A DNA stretch of 5,006 nucleotides, taken from the NCBI GenBank assembly GCA_026647385.1, contig JAPKGY010000326.1, positions 1 to 5,006 on the forward strand, read 5' to 3'. This document shows positions 4,777 through 5,006 of the stretch, piece after piece (the first letter of the stretch is position 1; the number at the start of each line of letters is the position of its first letter). The notes below the pieces were generated by a model. It searched no databases. It worked only from the letters and a program-made list of their open reading frames with translations, and was not told the DNA's origin. This stretch comes from Phycisphaerae bacterium. GTDB lineage: Bacteria; Planctomycetota; Phycisphaerae; UBA1845; PWPN01. Both the position numbers and the translations under genes were made by a program.

Positions 4777-5006
4777 TTCGGGGTCAACCAGGGCAATCGG
4801 CAGGCAGTGGAAGGCCAAATCCCAGGCAGCGTACCAGGGATACTCCCACTTGTCGGGCATGGACAACACATCGAGGTTATAAAGATGTTGCCACTCCGCG
4901 TTGCGCCCATATTTGCGCCAGCGCGGTGGGGGTGGGCCGGCCGGGTCGCCGTCGAGCCAGAGCTGCACCCCGTAATGATAAAATTGCTTGCTCCACAGCA
5001 GCCCGG
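4690..5006 (-). CDS. Fragment of a GH63-type glucosidase (MGH1-like glycoside hydrolase), both ends missing
   Basis: The minus strand reads in frame from the right edge with GLLWSKQFYHYG, then WLDGDPA, RKYGRNAEWQHLYN, SMPDKWEYPWYAAWDLAFHC, ALVDPELAKRQL, LLLREWYMHPNGQIPAYEWAF. This is the highly conserved (alpha/alpha)6 catalytic-barrel region of large bacterial GH63/MGH1-like glucosidases, which hydrolyse alpha-glucosides. The family normally continues EWAFGD and on for hundreds of residues. Here, after the Phe codon at 4693-4695, the frame changes to unrelated sequence that is antisense to the His-rich gene and stops at 4567. So the gene is cut mid-domain at about 4690 and also runs off the right edge. 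It is a true glucosidase piece but probably not a neighbour of the other genes: either an assembly chimera or a recombination remnant. Confidence 0.8.

Noticed and set aside
1..5006. Window as a closed circle, which would join the GH63 fragment to the left edge
   Set aside because: Reading across the join does not give the residues expected before GLLWSKQ in the GH63 family, and the ends share no overlap.
1..5006. CRISPR arrays, insertion sequences, rRNA or tRNA genes
   Set aside because: No regularly spaced repeats, transposase motifs, terminal inverted repeats or conserved RNA-gene sequence were seen.

Overview
The window reads as high-GC bacterial DNA, most likely from a planctomycete or close relative and probably from a metagenome. 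The reasons are two exported squalene-cyclase-like (alpha/alpha toroid) repeat proteins in tandem, an ECF sigma factor paired with a zinc-finger anti-sigma factor, and small Cys-rich or His-rich exported proteins. This placement comes from family knowledge; no taxonomic marker gene is present.

Layout from left to right. Positions 1-833 (minus) hold the 5' part of a toroid-repeat protein gene that runs off the left edge. Positions 859-2013 (minus) hold its complete upstream paralog; the two are 25 bp apart and form an operon. A divergent intergenic region (2014-2273) carries a plausible housekeeping promoter for the toroid operon and a hairpin in the leader of the next gene. Positions 2274-2609 (plus) encode a small lipoprotein-like protein with four CxxC pairs. 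It converges, across a terminator-like hairpin (2621-2660), on a two-gene minus-strand operon: an ECF sigma factor (3647-4177) followed by its membrane anti-sigma factor (2681-3544). Upstream of the sigma gene lies a 380-bp non-coding region with several RNA-like inverted repeats. After it a plus-strand gene for a small exported His/Met-rich protein starts at 4558.

The right end looks chimeric. From about 4690 to 5006 the minus strand encodes a clear piece of a GH63-type glucosidase that stops being glucosidase-like in mid-motif, exactly where the His-rich gene also seems to be cut. At the left edge, the truncated toroid protein stops resembling its paralog in the last ~50 bp, where GC content also falls. 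Either the ends are assembly chimeras or they are real recombination junctions; read coverage would decide.

The genes suggest one testable theme. The sigma/anti-sigma pair would sense an envelope signal. The anti-sigma's exported domain has a C-terminal Cys/His cluster, and both small flanking exported proteins carry metal-ligand residues (CxxC pairs; HHH and Met). A metal- or redox-responsive envelope cassette is therefore plausible but unproven. The toroid pair may be a separate unit.
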